A stretch of 33,413 nucleotides of DNA from an uncultured Lachnospiraceae bacterium (GTDB taxonomy: Bacteria; Bacillota; Clostridia; Lachnospirales; Lachnospiraceae), in NCBI GenBank assembly GCA_910579225.1, contig CAJTTI010000032.1:1-33413 (forward strand), given 5' to 3'. Position 1 is the stretch's first letter. Every line of letters starts with the position of its first letter. Positions 8,916 to 16,979 of this stretch are shown piece by piece. A program made the translations under genes and the position numbers. Under the pieces are notes generated by a model. The model was not told the origin of the DNA. It saw only the letters and a program-made list of their open reading frames with translations, and did not search any database.

Positions 8916-8953
8916 CTGCCGCAGATTGCAGAGGAAACTCTGGCCTGCGGCAG
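8916..8953 (+). terminator. GC-rich hairpin after htrA (probable weak terminator)
   Basis: A perfect 9-bp repeat, CTGCCGCAG (8916-8924) with CTGCGGCAG (8945-8953), lies 16 bp past the stop. It lacks a proper T tract (TTCGGTATGTTA follows), so intrinsic termination is uncertain. Confidence 0.45.
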
Positions 8954-9021
8954 TTCGGTATGTTATGGAAACTTTTCCATAAATTTTCGCAGGTCGTCAT
9001 CCAGGTTTATAAAAACTTTAC

Positions 9022-9050
9022 TTGCAGGACATGTGGGGGTATTATATAAT
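9022..9050 (+). promoter_or_regulatory. Sigma-A promoter of the clpX-like gene
   Basis: TTGCAG (9022-9027), a 17-bp spacer and TATAAT (9045-9050) stand 30 bp before the ATG. The ribosome site AAAAGGGGA lies between them. Confidence 0.82.
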
Positions 9051-9080
9051 CAGTACGAATGAGAAAAGGGGATCATAAGC

Positions 9081-10505
9081 ATGGATATTGAAAATAAAGA
9101 TCTGGAACTTGAGAAAAAGAAACAGGAAGAACAGAAGCCGGAAGAGAATGATTATGAAAATGTCTGTTTTGTCTGTCACAGACCGGAGAGTAAGACTGGG
9201 AAGATGATTCAGCTTACCAAAGATATTCATATCTGCCCGGAGTGTATGCAGCGAACCATGGATATGATGAGCGGAAGCAATGTGGATTACAGCAAGATTG
9301 ATTTCTCCAGAATGCCGAACATCAGTATGATTAATCTGGCGGATCTTCAGAATATGATACCAAAGCGACAGAAGGTGAAGAAGAAAGAGCCGAAGAAGCA
9401 GGAGGAGGCGCAGAAAGTATTTGACGTGCGTTCCATTCCGGCGCCGCATAAGATCAAAGAGAGTCTGGACGAATACGTCGTTGGACAGGAGCAGGCTAAA
9501 AAAGTCATCTCTGTAGCAGTTTATAATCATTATAAACGCGTGGCAGCAGGTGCGCAGGCAGACGGGATTGAGATCGAGAAGTCTAATATGTTGATGATCG
9601 GACCGACCGGAAGCGGCAAGACGTATCTGGTGAAGACGTTGGCAAGGATCCTGGATGTGCCTCTGGCGATTGCTGATGCGACTTCTCTTACAGAAGCCGG
9701 GTATATTGGAGATGATATTGAGAGCGTGTTGTCCAAGCTTTTGGCGGCAGCGGATAATGATGTGGAGAAAGCGGAGCGCGGGATTGTATTTATTGATGAG
9801 ATTGATAAAATAGCCAAGAAAAAGAATACTCATCAAAGAGATGTGAGTGGAGAATCTGTACAGCAGGGGATGTTGAAGCTTCTGGAGGGTGCGGAGATTG
9901 AAGTTCCGGTAGGTGCTAACAGCAAAAATGCCATGGTACCTCTGGAAACGGTCAATACAAAGAACATTCTCTTTATCTGCGGCGGAGCGTTTCCGGATCT
10001 GGAAGAGATCATCAAGGAAAGGCTGAACAAATGTTCTTCTATTGGTTTCCTGGCGGATCTGAAAGACAAGTATGACAATGAGAAAAATTTGCTTCGGCAG
10101 GTGACAGTGGAAGATATCCGGAAATTTGGTATGATTCCGGAATTTATCGGAAGACTGCCAATAATTTTTACACTGGACGCATTATCCGAAGATATGATGG
10201 TTTCGATTCTGAAAGAACCGAAGAACGCCATTCTGAAACAGTATCAGAAGCTGCTGGCTCTGGACGAAGTAAAGCTGGAGTTCACAGAGGACGCTCTTGG
10301 GGCCATTGCAAGAAAAGCCATGGAGAAGGATACGGGAGCACGGGCCCTGCGGGCGATCATTGAGGAATTTATGCTGGATATTATGTATGAGATTCCGAAG
10401 GACGACAATATTGGGCAGGTACTGATTACGGAAGACTATATTGAACACAGGGGCGGACCTTTGATTACCATGCGTGGCGTACCGGCTCTGGAAATGCAGG
10501 GATAG
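9081..10505 (+). CDS. ClpX-type AAA+ unfoldase, divergent paralogue
   Basis: An ATP-driven protein unfoldase expected to feed ClpP. At 474 aa it is some 50 residues longer than usual ClpX. The N-terminal zinc finger has C29-x2-C32 and C52-x2-C55. A longer charged linker follows, rich in Lys and Glu around residues 95-115. Walker A is GPTGSGKT (about 174-181) and Walker B is IVFIDEID (235-242). Pore loop 1 is GYIG instead of GYVG. The IGF loop that docks to ClpP is kept (SSIGFLAD), as are box VII (PEFIGRLP) and sensor 2 (GARALR). The RKH loop of standard ClpX is replaced by SKN in the stretch VPVGANSKNAMVPLE. It probably works with ClpP on a different substrate set. No clpP or tig is adjacent, so a canonical clpX likely sits elsewhere. 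Confidence 0.88.
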   Translation: MDIENKDLELEKKKQEEQKPEENDYENVCFVCHRPESKTGKMIQLTKDIHICPECMQRTMDMMSGSNVDYSKIDFSRMPNISMINLADLQNMIPKRQKVKKKEPKKQEEAQKVFDVRSIPAPHKIKESLDEYVVGQEQAKKVISVAVYNHYKRVAAGAQADGIEIEKSNMLMIGPTGSGKTYLVKTLARILDVPLAIADATSLTEAGYIGDDIESVLSKLLAAADNDVEKAERGIVFIDEIDKIAKKKNTHQRDVSGESVQQGMLKLLEGAEIEVPVGANSKNAMVPLETVNTKNILFICGGAFPDLEEIIKERLNKCSSIGFLADLKDKYDNEKNLLRQVTVEDIRKFGMIPEFIGRLPIIFTLDALSEDMMVSILKEPKNAILKQYQKLLALDEVKLEFTEDALGAIARKAMEKDTGARALRAIIEEFMLDIMYEIPKDDNIGQVLITEDYIEHRGGPLITMRGVPALEMQG

Positions 10506-10508
10506 AAG

Positions 10509-10976
10509 ATGAGACTGATATGGATACAACTGGCGCTGGGTCTGTTCCAGGCGGACCTGGCAGTAAAACACGAGATAGATAATAATCCGGATTTTGATCA
10601 GACACATGAATGGTGTGGCGGAAAGATCCGGATCGGAAAACTCCGCAATTATGGCATGGCAGGAGGGCGATTTGCGGGACATACCTCTGAGATCATAAAA
10701 TTCAGCGGGATTATGACGCTTGTATGTATGGGAAAGTTCCTGTATCTTCTTGGAAAAGATAGATATGAGGTGCAGAAGGCAGGGTTTGCGCTTCTGACTG
10801 GAGGGGCGCTTTCAAATCTGTATGATCGGTGCAAAAAGGGGTATGTGGTGGATTATGTAAGTTTTCGCACCCCATTTCAGAGGCTGAACCGGCTGGTATT
10901 CAATCTATCCGATTTCTTTATCATGGCAGGAGCGGTTTTGATATGTTTCGGACAGACAAAGAAGACGCGCGGATAG
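10509..10976 (+). CDS. Signal peptidase II-like protein (LspA family)
   Basis: Predicted membrane aspartic protease of the LspA type, which cleaves lipoprotein signal peptides. The protein has 155 aa. Family blocks visible are LRNYGMAGG (corresponding to NxGxxxG), GGALSNLYDR with catalytic D106, GYVVDYVSF, and FNLSDFFIMAGA with the second aspartate D135. Both catalytic aspartates are therefore present. The N-terminal third is more polar than in standard LspA (QADLAVKHEIDNNPDFD), so the first membrane helix is weak. This may be a specialised paralogue. It starts 3 bp after the clpX-like stop and overlaps the next gene by 34 bp, so the three are probably co-transcribed. Substrates could include the DUF3048 lipoprotein, but that is conjecture. 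Confidence 0.75.
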   Translation: MRLIWIQLALGLFQADLAVKHEIDNNPDFDQTHEWCGGKIRIGKLRNYGMAGGRFAGHTSEIIKFSGIMTLVCMGKFLYLLGKDRYEVQKAGFALLTGGALSNLYDRCKKGYVVDYVSFRTPFQRLNRLVFNLSDFFIMAGAVLICFGQTKKTRG

Positions 10977-12061
10977 GAGGAAACGCTGCTGTATGGTTTG
11001 GGACGTTGTTTCTGGCGGCAGTGCTTTTACAGGTTCTGTCCAGACGGGGAGCCGGGTTCGCAGAGTGGTATGCAGAATCTGTCTATCCGATGCTGATGCG
11101 TATCCTGGGAGGCATCAGCAGCCTTGTCCCTTTTGCACTGGATGAATGGCTGATCTACATCCTGACATTGAGTGTGGATTTTTACATATTATGGGGAATT
11201 TTCTGCATATGGAAGAAGAAAAAACGTCTGAAAGACTGGGGACTTAAGTCGGTCTGTCTGGTTTTGAAGGCGGGAACCCTGTGGTTTTTTGCGTTCACAA
11301 TAACCTGCGGCATTAATTATCACAGAACGCCGTTTTCAGAGTTGGCCGGTCTTCCCATGGAATCTTCAACCGCAGAGGAGCTGGAGGAGCTTTGCCTCTG
11401 GCTGACGGAACGAATTGAAGAGACAGTGAAAGACACTGCAAAGCAGGAAAATGGGCTTACGGCTCTGCCGGATGGACTCAGGGAGAAAACCAGAGACGCC
11501 ATGGAGAGGCTGGGAGAGACGTATCCGGAACTGGCAGGATGGTATCCGAAGGCAAAACCGGTGTTCACTTGGAAACTGCTTTCCCTGGAGTTTCTGGAAG
11601 GTATCTTTGGACCCTATACCATGGAGGCGCATTATAATCCGGATATTCCGGCTTATAATCAGCCGGCGGTATTGTGCCATGAATTATCTCATCTGAAGGG
11701 GTTTATGCGGGAGGATGAGGCCAATTATATCGCATACCTGGCATGTGTGGGGGCAGAGGATCCCAACCTGAATTACAGCGGACTGCTTCTTGCCTATACC
11801 CATAGCATCAATGCGCTTTATCAGGCAGACCGTGAACGGTTTGCAGCAGTGAGGGGGCTGCTCTGCGAACAGGCCAATCTGGATTATGCATATCACCGGA
11901 CTTACTGGGCTCAGTACGAAGGACCGGTGTCAGAACTGTCCGACAAAGTAAATGATACTTACCTGAGGGCCAATGCCCAGCAAGAAGGCAGCAGAAGCTA
12001 CGGACGTATGGTGGATTTGCTGATGGGAGAATACCGTCAGATAAAAGAAGCGGGCGGCTGA
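10943..12061 (+). CDS. DUF3810 membrane protein with HExxH motif (putative zinc metallopeptidase)
   Basis: An integral membrane protein of 372 aa from the ATG at 10943. The longer frame from 10829 lies almost wholly inside the upstream gene and has no membrane segment there, so it was set aside. Hydrophobic helices are seen near residues 11-28, about 50-85 and about 100-125. A soluble part follows, containing HELSHLKG (H246, E247, H250) and then EDEANYIAYLAC, which could supply a third zinc ligand. This is the arrangement of DUF3810 proteins, which are considered metallopeptidase-like, although I know of no proven activity. It overlaps the LspA-like gene by 34 bp, which suggests coupling. The ribosome site is modest (AGGAGC, 10 bp upstream). 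Confidence 0.8.
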   Translation: MFRTDKEDARIGGNAAVWFGTLFLAAVLLQVLSRRGAGFAEWYAESVYPMLMRILGGISSLVPFALDEWLIYILTLSVDFYILWGIFCIWKKKKRLKDWGLKSVCLVLKAGTLWFFAFTITCGINYHRTPFSELAGLPMESSTAEELEELCLWLTERIEETVKDTAKQENGLTALPDGLREKTRDAMERLGETYPELAGWYPKAKPVFTWKLLSLEFLEGIFGPYTMEAHYNPDIPAYNQPAVLCHELSHLKGFMREDEANYIAYLACVGAEDPNLNYSGLLLAYTHSINALYQADRERFAAVRGLLCEQANLDYAYHRTYWAQYEGPVSELSDKVNDTYLRANAQQEGSRSYGRMVDLLMGEYRQIKEAGG

Positions 12062-12081
12062 GGGCAGGGACAGCCCTGCCC
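12062..12081. terminator. GC-rich hairpin between convergent genes
   Basis: GGGCAGGG (12062-12069) and CCCTGCCC (12074-12081) form a perfect 8-bp stem with the 4-nt loop ACAG, one base after the DUF3810 stop codon. No T tract follows on either strand, so it may act by stabilising 3' ends rather than as a full intrinsic terminator. Confidence 0.45.
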
Positions 12082-12126
12082 CTCGTCTGGCGTACGGCGT
12101 CATTCGAGATAGGAGGATACTGTACG

Positions 12127-12561
12127 CTAGTTTTCCGCCTTGTCGAGGGCAGTGCGGATGGCGCTCATGAGGATCAATGAAGTATACTGGCTTTCCTCCG
12201 AATAAGAGAGGTTTTCCAGAGACTGTGTCTCACAGATCTGCTCGGAAAGCGCTTCGAGGGCAGGTTCCATGAGTGGATACATGGCAGATACGGTCTCATC
12301 AAGCTGCCGGAAATGGATGGAAGAGATATAATCTTCATCCACAGTGACAGCGATTTCCACCGGATTTCCGCCCAGAGTCAGAGAAGCCGTGTAGATACCT
12401 GCCGTATATTTTGGAAGCAGTTCTGCAGCGGTCTCCTGTTTTTGGTCGGAAGCGAACATGAAGATCATAAGCATAAGAAAGATGATACCGAGACTGACAA
12501 AGACGCCGGTATAGATCAATTCTTTCATATGAAATACCCATATTCTGGTTTTAGCGCTCAT
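12127..12561 (-). CDS. Small membrane-anchored protein resembling a degenerate FMN-binding domain
   Basis: A 144-aa protein that I do not recognise as a named family. A transmembrane helix spans roughly residues 13-36 (ELIYTGVFVSLGIIFLMLMI). The soluble part would lie outside. Its pattern, YTAGIYTASLTLGGNPVEIA, then VTVDEDYISSIHF, and at the end YTSLILMSAIRTALDKA, follows the order of FMN_bind domains (PGTYTG..., VTV.DG.I..I, SGAT.TS..I..AV..AL). The SGAT sequence carrying the flavinylated threonine is replaced by SEESQYTS, so covalent FMN is not expected. The resemblance is by eye only. It is convergent with the DUF3810 gene and divergent from the PucR-type regulator. Confidence 0.7.
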   Translation of the reverse strand: MSAKTRIWVFHMKELIYTGVFVSLGIIFLMLMIFMFASDQKQETAAELLPKYTAGIYTASLTLGGNPVEIAVTVDEDYISSIHFRQLDETVSAMYPLMEPALEALSEQICETQSLENLSYSEESQYTSLILMSAIRTALDKAEN

Positions 12562-12852
12562 GGTGAAGCTCCTGTTAGAGAAGATTCTTGGTTATAGTTT
12601 ATGAAGCAGTCTTATGGTTTATGAGCGATACGTCAGTTATTTTTTGTGAACTGTGTATAGTGAAAAAAAAGGAAAAAATTAGAAATTACGAGAGGTTGTG
12701 CATAAAAAAAATCAAAAAACCTCTTTCTTTTTTTGTTATTTTGCATTACACTATAAAATAGGTATTTAGAAGCTACAGAGAAATTGTGTGGTTTTTGGTG
12801 ATGATTTTTCAGGGGAGTTTGCACAAATGCAATGACGTAAAGGAGAGGGCTT
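12562..12852. other. Divergent intergenic region, AT-rich, with repeats and a terminator-like hairpin
   Basis: No gene is seen in these 291 bp. The region holds a near-perfect direct repeat, TTATAGTTTATGA (12592-12604) and TTATGGTTTATGA (12612-12624), 20 bp apart and close to the start of the minus-strand gene. A hairpin, AGAGGTT (12691-12697) with AACCTCT (12718-12724), is followed by a T-rich tract to about 12734. A possible -10 for the downstream regulator is TAAAAT (12754-12759), without a convincing -35. Confidence 0.4.
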
Positions 12853-13944
12853 ATGATTTCAAACCAGATACTTCAAAACACAATCGATGGACTGAGGGAA
12901 ATTACCAGGGTTGATTTATGTGTCCTGGACATGGAAGGGCAGGTGCTGGCTTCTACAGAAAAGCAGCCGGAGAACAACAGCGCTGAAGTGGCGGCGTTTA
13001 TCGTATCGCCGGCGGACAGTCAGGTGGTTCACGGATATCAGTTCTTCAAAGTTTTTGATGAGAATCAGCTGGAGTATATTCTGTTGGCAAAGGGTGCGAG
13101 TGATGATGTATATATGGTAGGTAAGCTGGCTGCTTTTCAGCTTTCCAGTCTGCTGACTGCGTATAAGGAACGGTTTGATAAAGACAATTTTATCAAGAAT
13201 CTTCTGTTAGATAATCTGCTTCTGGTGGATATCTATAACCGTGCAAAAAAGCTGCACATTCCTACAGAAGTGCGCCGTGTGGTATTTATTATAGAAAGCA
13301 GCCGTGAGAAAGTGAATGCAGCGCTGGAAAGTGTGCGAAGCCATTGCGGGTGTAAGGCAAAAGATTTTGTTACAGCTGTGGATGAGAAGAATGTCATTGT
13401 GGTCAAAGAACTGGCGCCTAATGAGAGCTATGAGGAGATGCTGAAGGTAGCGCAGGGGATGAAGGACGCGGTGCTGCTCGTAGAAGAGGAAGAAGACATC
13501 CATGTGGCGCTTGGGACGATTGTGGGTGAGATCAAGGAAGTGTCCCGTTCCTACAAAGAGGCTCGGATGGCTCTGGATGTGGGCAAGATTTTCTTTGATG
13601 AAAGGGACATTGTTGCTTACAGCTCTCTTGGTATTGGACGGTTGATCTATCAGCTCCCGATTCCGCTTTGTAAGATGTTTATCCGGGAGATTTTCGATGG
13701 CAGATCGCCGGATGATTTTGACGAGGAGACACTGACCACCATCAATAAGTTCTTTGAGAACAGCCTGAATGTTTCTGAGACTTCCAGACAGTTGTATATC
13801 CACAGGAATACACTGGTTTATCGTCTGGACAAGCTTCAGAAGTCTACCGGTTTGGATCTTCGTGTATTTGAGGATGCGATTACCTTTAAAATTGCTCTGA
13901 TGGTAGTGAAATACATGAAATATATGGAGACTCTGGACTACTGA
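12853..13944 (+). CDS. CdaR/PucR-family transcriptional regulator
   Basis: A 363-aa DNA-binding regulator. The N-terminal part (about residues 1-110) starts MISNQILQNTIDGLREITRVDLCVLD and looks like a small ligand-sensing domain. The middle (about 130-270) resembles the CdaR GGDEF-like region. The C-terminal PucR helix-turn-helix covers about residues 295-355 and includes the typical SETSRQLYIHRNTLVYRLDKL. AAAGGAGAGGG lies 4-5 bp before the ATG. It precedes ftsE by 130 bp in the same direction, separated by a strong hairpin. The ligand and targets are unknown. The members known from other bacteria control sugar diacid or purine catabolism, but nothing here points to those pathways, so a cell-wall role is inferred only from position. 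Confidence 0.85.
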   Translation: MISNQILQNTIDGLREITRVDLCVLDMEGQVLASTEKQPENNSAEVAAFIVSPADSQVVHGYQFFKVFDENQLEYILLAKGASDDVYMVGKLAAFQLSSLLTAYKERFDKDNFIKNLLLDNLLLVDIYNRAKKLHIPTEVRRVVFIIESSREKVNAALESVRSHCGCKAKDFVTAVDEKNVIVVKELAPNESYEEMLKVAQGMKDAVLLVEEEEDIHVALGTIVGEIKEVSRSYKEARMALDVGKIFFDERDIVAYSSLGIGRLIYQLPIPLCKMFIREIFDGRSPDDFDEETLTTINKFFENSLNVSETSRQLYIHRNTLVYRLDKLQKSTGLDLRVFEDAITFKIALMVVKYMKYMETLDY

Positions 13945-13962
13945 GTAAGAATAGGAAATACA

Positions 13963-14049
13963 GCATCTGCCCGGTGAAGGCCGGAAGGATTTCCAGACAT
14001 GTCGATGTCTGGAAATTCTTCCAGTCTCCGGTATGAGCGGTGCAGATGC
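13963..14049 (+). other. Nested stem-loop in the ftsE leader
   Basis: An outer stem GCATCTGC (13963-13970) with GCAGATGC (14042-14049) encloses a 17-bp hairpin. The inner arms are 13983-13999 and 14006-14022, with one G-U wobble and the six-base loop TGTCGA. No T tract follows on either strand, so it is not a simple terminator. It ends 13 bp before the ftsE ribosome site. Confidence 0.7.
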
Positions 14050-14074
14050 GGAACTTGAAATTAGGAGGAATTCC

Positions 14075-14755
14075 ATGATTGCACTGGAAAATGTTGTCAA
14101 ATCTTATCCCAATGGTGTAGGCGCCATCAACGGGATAAGTTTACATATTAAAAGAGGAGAATTTGTATTTATTGTGGGCGACACCGGCTCGGGTAAATCC
14201 ACACTGATCAAGCTTCTGTTAAAAGAACTGGAGCCGACGGAAGGAAAGGTTCGTGTAAACGGTGTGAATCTGGCTCGTATGAAGAAGCGGATGATTCCCA
14301 AGTATCGGAGAAAGATCGGGTGCGTCTTTCAGGATTTTCGCCTGTTGAAGGACCGGAATGTATATGAAAATGTGGCGTTTGCCCAACGGGTGATTATGAC
14401 GCCTACAAAGGAGATCAAGAAAAACGTTCCGGCTATGCTGTCACTGGTGGGCCTGGCAGAAAAGTACAAATCCTATCCGAGACAGCTTTCAGGCGGTGAA
14501 CAGCAAAGAGTGGCGCTGGCGCGAGCGCTGGTGAATAGTCCGGATATTTTGCTGGCGGATGAGCCTACGGGGAATCTTGATCCCAAGACTTCCAGGGAGA
14601 TCATGAAGCTTCTGGAGGAGATCAATGCAAGGGGAACGACGGTTCTGGTGGTCACGCATGACCAGGACATTGTGAATACGCTGAAGAAGCGGGTAATCCG
14701 CATGCAGAAAGGGATTATTGTGGGAGACGAAAGAGAAAGCGGGTATATTGGATGA
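14075..14755 (+). CDS. ftsE: Cell division ATP-binding protein FtsE
   Basis: The ATPase of the FtsEX complex, which couples ATP hydrolysis in the cytoplasm to activation of peptidoglycan hydrolases outside. The ATG at 14075 was chosen because AGGAGGA lies 5 bp before it and it gives the normal FtsE start (MIALENVVKSYPNGVGAI); the frame upstream reads back into the leader hairpin. The protein has 226 aa. Walker A is GDTGSGKST, the Q-loop follows in GCVFQDFRLL, the signature is LSGGEQQRVALARAL, Walker B is ILLADEPTGNLD, and the switch His is in VVTHD. The stop overlaps the ftsX start as ATGA. Confidence 0.97.
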   Translation: MIALENVVKSYPNGVGAINGISLHIKRGEFVFIVGDTGSGKSTLIKLLLKELEPTEGKVRVNGVNLARMKKRMIPKYRRKIGCVFQDFRLLKDRNVYENVAFAQRVIMTPTKEIKKNVPAMLSLVGLAEKYKSYPRQLSGGEQQRVALARALVNSPDILLADEPTGNLDPKTSREIMKLLEEINARGTTVLVVTHDQDIVNTLKKRVIRMQKGIIVGDERESGYIG

Positions 14756-15660
14756 GACTTAGTACGATTGGTTATTGTCTGCAGCAGGGTTTTAAGAATA
14801 TTTGGAGAAACAAAATGTTTTCTCTCGCATCCACGGCAACTATGGCGGCGTGTATTTTTATGTTTGGGATCTTTTTCTGTATTGTCGAGAATTTCCAGCA
14901 CTTTGTAAGGGAAGTGGAGGAAGGAGTAGCAATAACGGTACTTTTTGAGCCAGGGACTTCGGAAGAGGAGATCCAGGAGATTGGAGACCGTCTGGGGGCT
15001 CGGGAGGAGGTCAGGCAGGTGGTCTTTGTATCTGCAAAAGTGGCGTGGGAAAGCTATAAAGATATCTACTTTAAAGAGAATCCGGATCTGGCAGAGGGAT
15101 TTGTGGAAGATAATCCTCTGGCAAACAGCGCCAATCTGGAGATCTATATGAATGATGTGGCAGTGCAGCAGGATTTGGTTGACTATATTTCCTCAATAGA
15201 ACATGTACGGAAGATCAACCGTTCAGATGTGGTGGCTGATATGTTAGCCGGGTTTAATCGGCTGGTCAGCTATGTGTCAGTGGCAATCATTGCTCTTTTG
15301 CTGGCAGTATCTGTGTTCCTGATCAGTAATACAGTGGCGATTGGAATCTCTGTCCGAAAGGAAGAAATTGCCATTATGCGTCTGATCGGTGCGAAGAATT
15401 CTTTTATTAAGGCGCCGTTTTTGATTGAGGGCGTGGTGATCGGGCTTGTAGGAGCTGCGATTCCTCTGGCAATTCTGTATTATCTGTATAATCGCCTGGT
15501 GTTGTACATAGCAGTGAAATTTGGCATACTGACCAATGTGCTGAATTTTATTCAGGTGAATGAATTGTTCCGTACGCTCTTACCTGTGGGTATGGTATTG
15601 GGTGTGGGGATTGGTTTCTTCGGCAGTATCTTCACTGCCCAGAGGCATTTAAAAGTATAA
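14752..15660 (+). CDS. ftsX: Cell division protein FtsX (permease-like)
   Basis: The membrane partner of FtsE. The protein has 302 aa with the FtsX layout. A cytoplasmic N-terminus carries the GFKNIWRNKMFSLASTATM block and is followed by the first membrane helix (about residues 24-46). An extracellular loop domain of about 125 residues comes next, then three more helices near 175-200, 222-246 and 272-296. The extracellular loop is the part that contacts M23 or NlpC/P60 hydrolases in other bacteria. The next gene encodes a coiled-coil M23 protein, which fits that partnership. Translation is coupled to ftsE by the ATGA overlap. Confidence 0.96.
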   Translation: MRLSTIGYCLQQGFKNIWRNKMFSLASTATMAACIFMFGIFFCIVENFQHFVREVEEGVAITVLFEPGTSEEEIQEIGDRLGAREEVRQVVFVSAKVAWESYKDIYFKENPDLAEGFVEDNPLANSANLEIYMNDVAVQQDLVDYISSIEHVRKINRSDVVADMLAGFNRLVSYVSVAIIALLLAVSVFLISNTVAIGISVRKEEIAIMRLIGAKNSFIKAPFLIEGVVIGLVGAAIPLAILYYLYNRLVLYIAVKFGILTNVLNFIQVNELFRTLLPVGMVLGVGIGFFGSIFTAQRHLKV

Positions 15661-15680
15661 GACGATCCAGGGAGACAGTT

Positions 15681-16937
15681 ATGAAGACATATGTTTTTCG
15701 GCCTTTTGTAGTCTTTGGTCTGCTATGTTCTCTGATATTATGTGGACTGGAGTCTCGTCTGCAGCTGGAGGTATCAGCAACTTCTTCATCCAAAGGGACG
15801 AAGAAGACAGAAGATGAGTATGAGAAAGAAGAGCGGGAGCTGGAGCAGAGACGGCAGGATATGCTGGATGAAATCAAGTCATTAAAATCAGATATCAGCA
15901 CGGTTGAGGATAAGATCAAAGAATTGAAAACAGCGAGAAGTGATCTCCAGACCTATATCAGTCAGTTGGATCAGCAGGTGAATTCTATTGCTTCACAGAT
16001 CAAGGAACTGGAAACAGAGATAGAGCTTAAGAAAGAAGAGATTGCACAGAAAGAAACAGAGTTGCAGGCTGCGGAGGAAGAGGCGGCTGCCCAATATGAA
16101 TTGATGAAAAAGCGTATCTGTTTTATGTATGAAAAGGGAGAGGATTCTTTTCTGGTGTTGCTTCTGGAATCCAAAAGTTTGGCTGAAATGCTGAACCGCG
16201 CGGATTATGCCATGCAGATGTCGCTCTATGACCGGCAGATGATGGAGAATTTGCAGGAAGTGCGGGATACTATTGAAGAATACAAGAATATCCTGGAAGA
16301 AGAAGAGGCAGAACAGGAGGCGCTCCTTGGAGAGCTGGAGTCGCAGAAAGAGGCAGTAAATCGTGCAATCAGTGCCAAGACACAGGAGATTGCTTCGTAT
16401 CAGTCCCAGATCAATACGGCTTCCGGTGAGCAAGATGAATATGAAAAGCAGCTTGCCGAGCAGGAGAGGCTGCTGGAACAGGTAGAGAACCAGATCGCAG
16501 CTGTGGCAGCTGCAAGAGCAGCCGCTGGGGATGGAGACGGAGGCGCCTCCGGGTTTCTCTGGCCCTGCCCTGCCAGTCATCGGATTACCAGTGGTTTCGG
16601 TAATCGGGAGGTTCCCATAGCAGGTGCTTCTGCCAACCACAGAGGAATTGATATCGGCGCGGCTTCCGGATCTGCCATATTGGCAGCGGCAGGGGGAAGA
16701 GTAACTACTTCCACATATCATTATTCGGCAGGCAATTATATTGTAATTTCCCATGGGAACGGAATCTCTACTGTGTATATGCATGCGTCTGCTCTGTATG
16801 TAGCAGAAGGGGATATGGTTTCACAGGGACAGAAGATTGCCGCTGTGGGTTCGACCGGTTATTCTACAGGCCCGCATCTGCACTTTGGCGTGATTGTGAA
16901 TGGAAGTTATGTAAATCCTTTGAATTATGTGAAGTGA
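15681..16937 (+). CDS. Coiled-coil M23 peptidoglycan hydrolase (EnvC/PcsB-like FtsEX partner)
   Basis: A secreted 418-aa protein, probably the hydrolase that FtsEX controls during division or elongation. The signal peptide spans residues 1 to about 33 (hydrophobic FVVFGLLCSLILCGL). Long heptad-rich coiled coils occupy about 45-170 and 195-280, and an Ala/Gly-rich linker follows. The C-terminal M23 (LytM) domain begins at HRITSGFGNREVP, with zinc ligands in NHRGIDIG (His and Asp) and HLHFG. All LytM metal ligands appear present, so it may cut peptidoglycan itself, unlike EnvC, which has lost them and only activates amidases. It starts 20 bp after ftsX. Confidence 0.93.
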   Translation: MKTYVFRPFVVFGLLCSLILCGLESRLQLEVSATSSSKGTKKTEDEYEKEERELEQRRQDMLDEIKSLKSDISTVEDKIKELKTARSDLQTYISQLDQQVNSIASQIKELETEIELKKEEIAQKETELQAAEEEAAAQYELMKKRICFMYEKGEDSFLVLLLESKSLAEMLNRADYAMQMSLYDRQMMENLQEVRDTIEEYKNILEEEEAEQEALLGELESQKEAVNRAISAKTQEIASYQSQINTASGEQDEYEKQLAEQERLLEQVENQIAAVAAARAAAGDGDGGASGFLWPCPASHRITSGFGNREVPIAGASANHRGIDIGAASGSAILAAAGGRVTTSTYHYSAGNYIVISHGNGISTVYMHASALYVAEGDMVSQGQKIAAVGSTGYSTGPHLHFGVIVNGSYVNPLNYVK

Positions 16938-16979
16938 TACGAACATAGAATAGAAGGAATAGAAAAGGAGTGACAACGG

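Noticed and set aside
12691..12734. AGAGGTT/AACCTCT hairpin plus T-rich tract as the end of a small RNA
   Set aside because: The loop is 20 nt of A-rich sequence, the stem only 7 bp, and I could not find a convincing promoter upstream on the same strand. It is listed only as part of the intergenic region.
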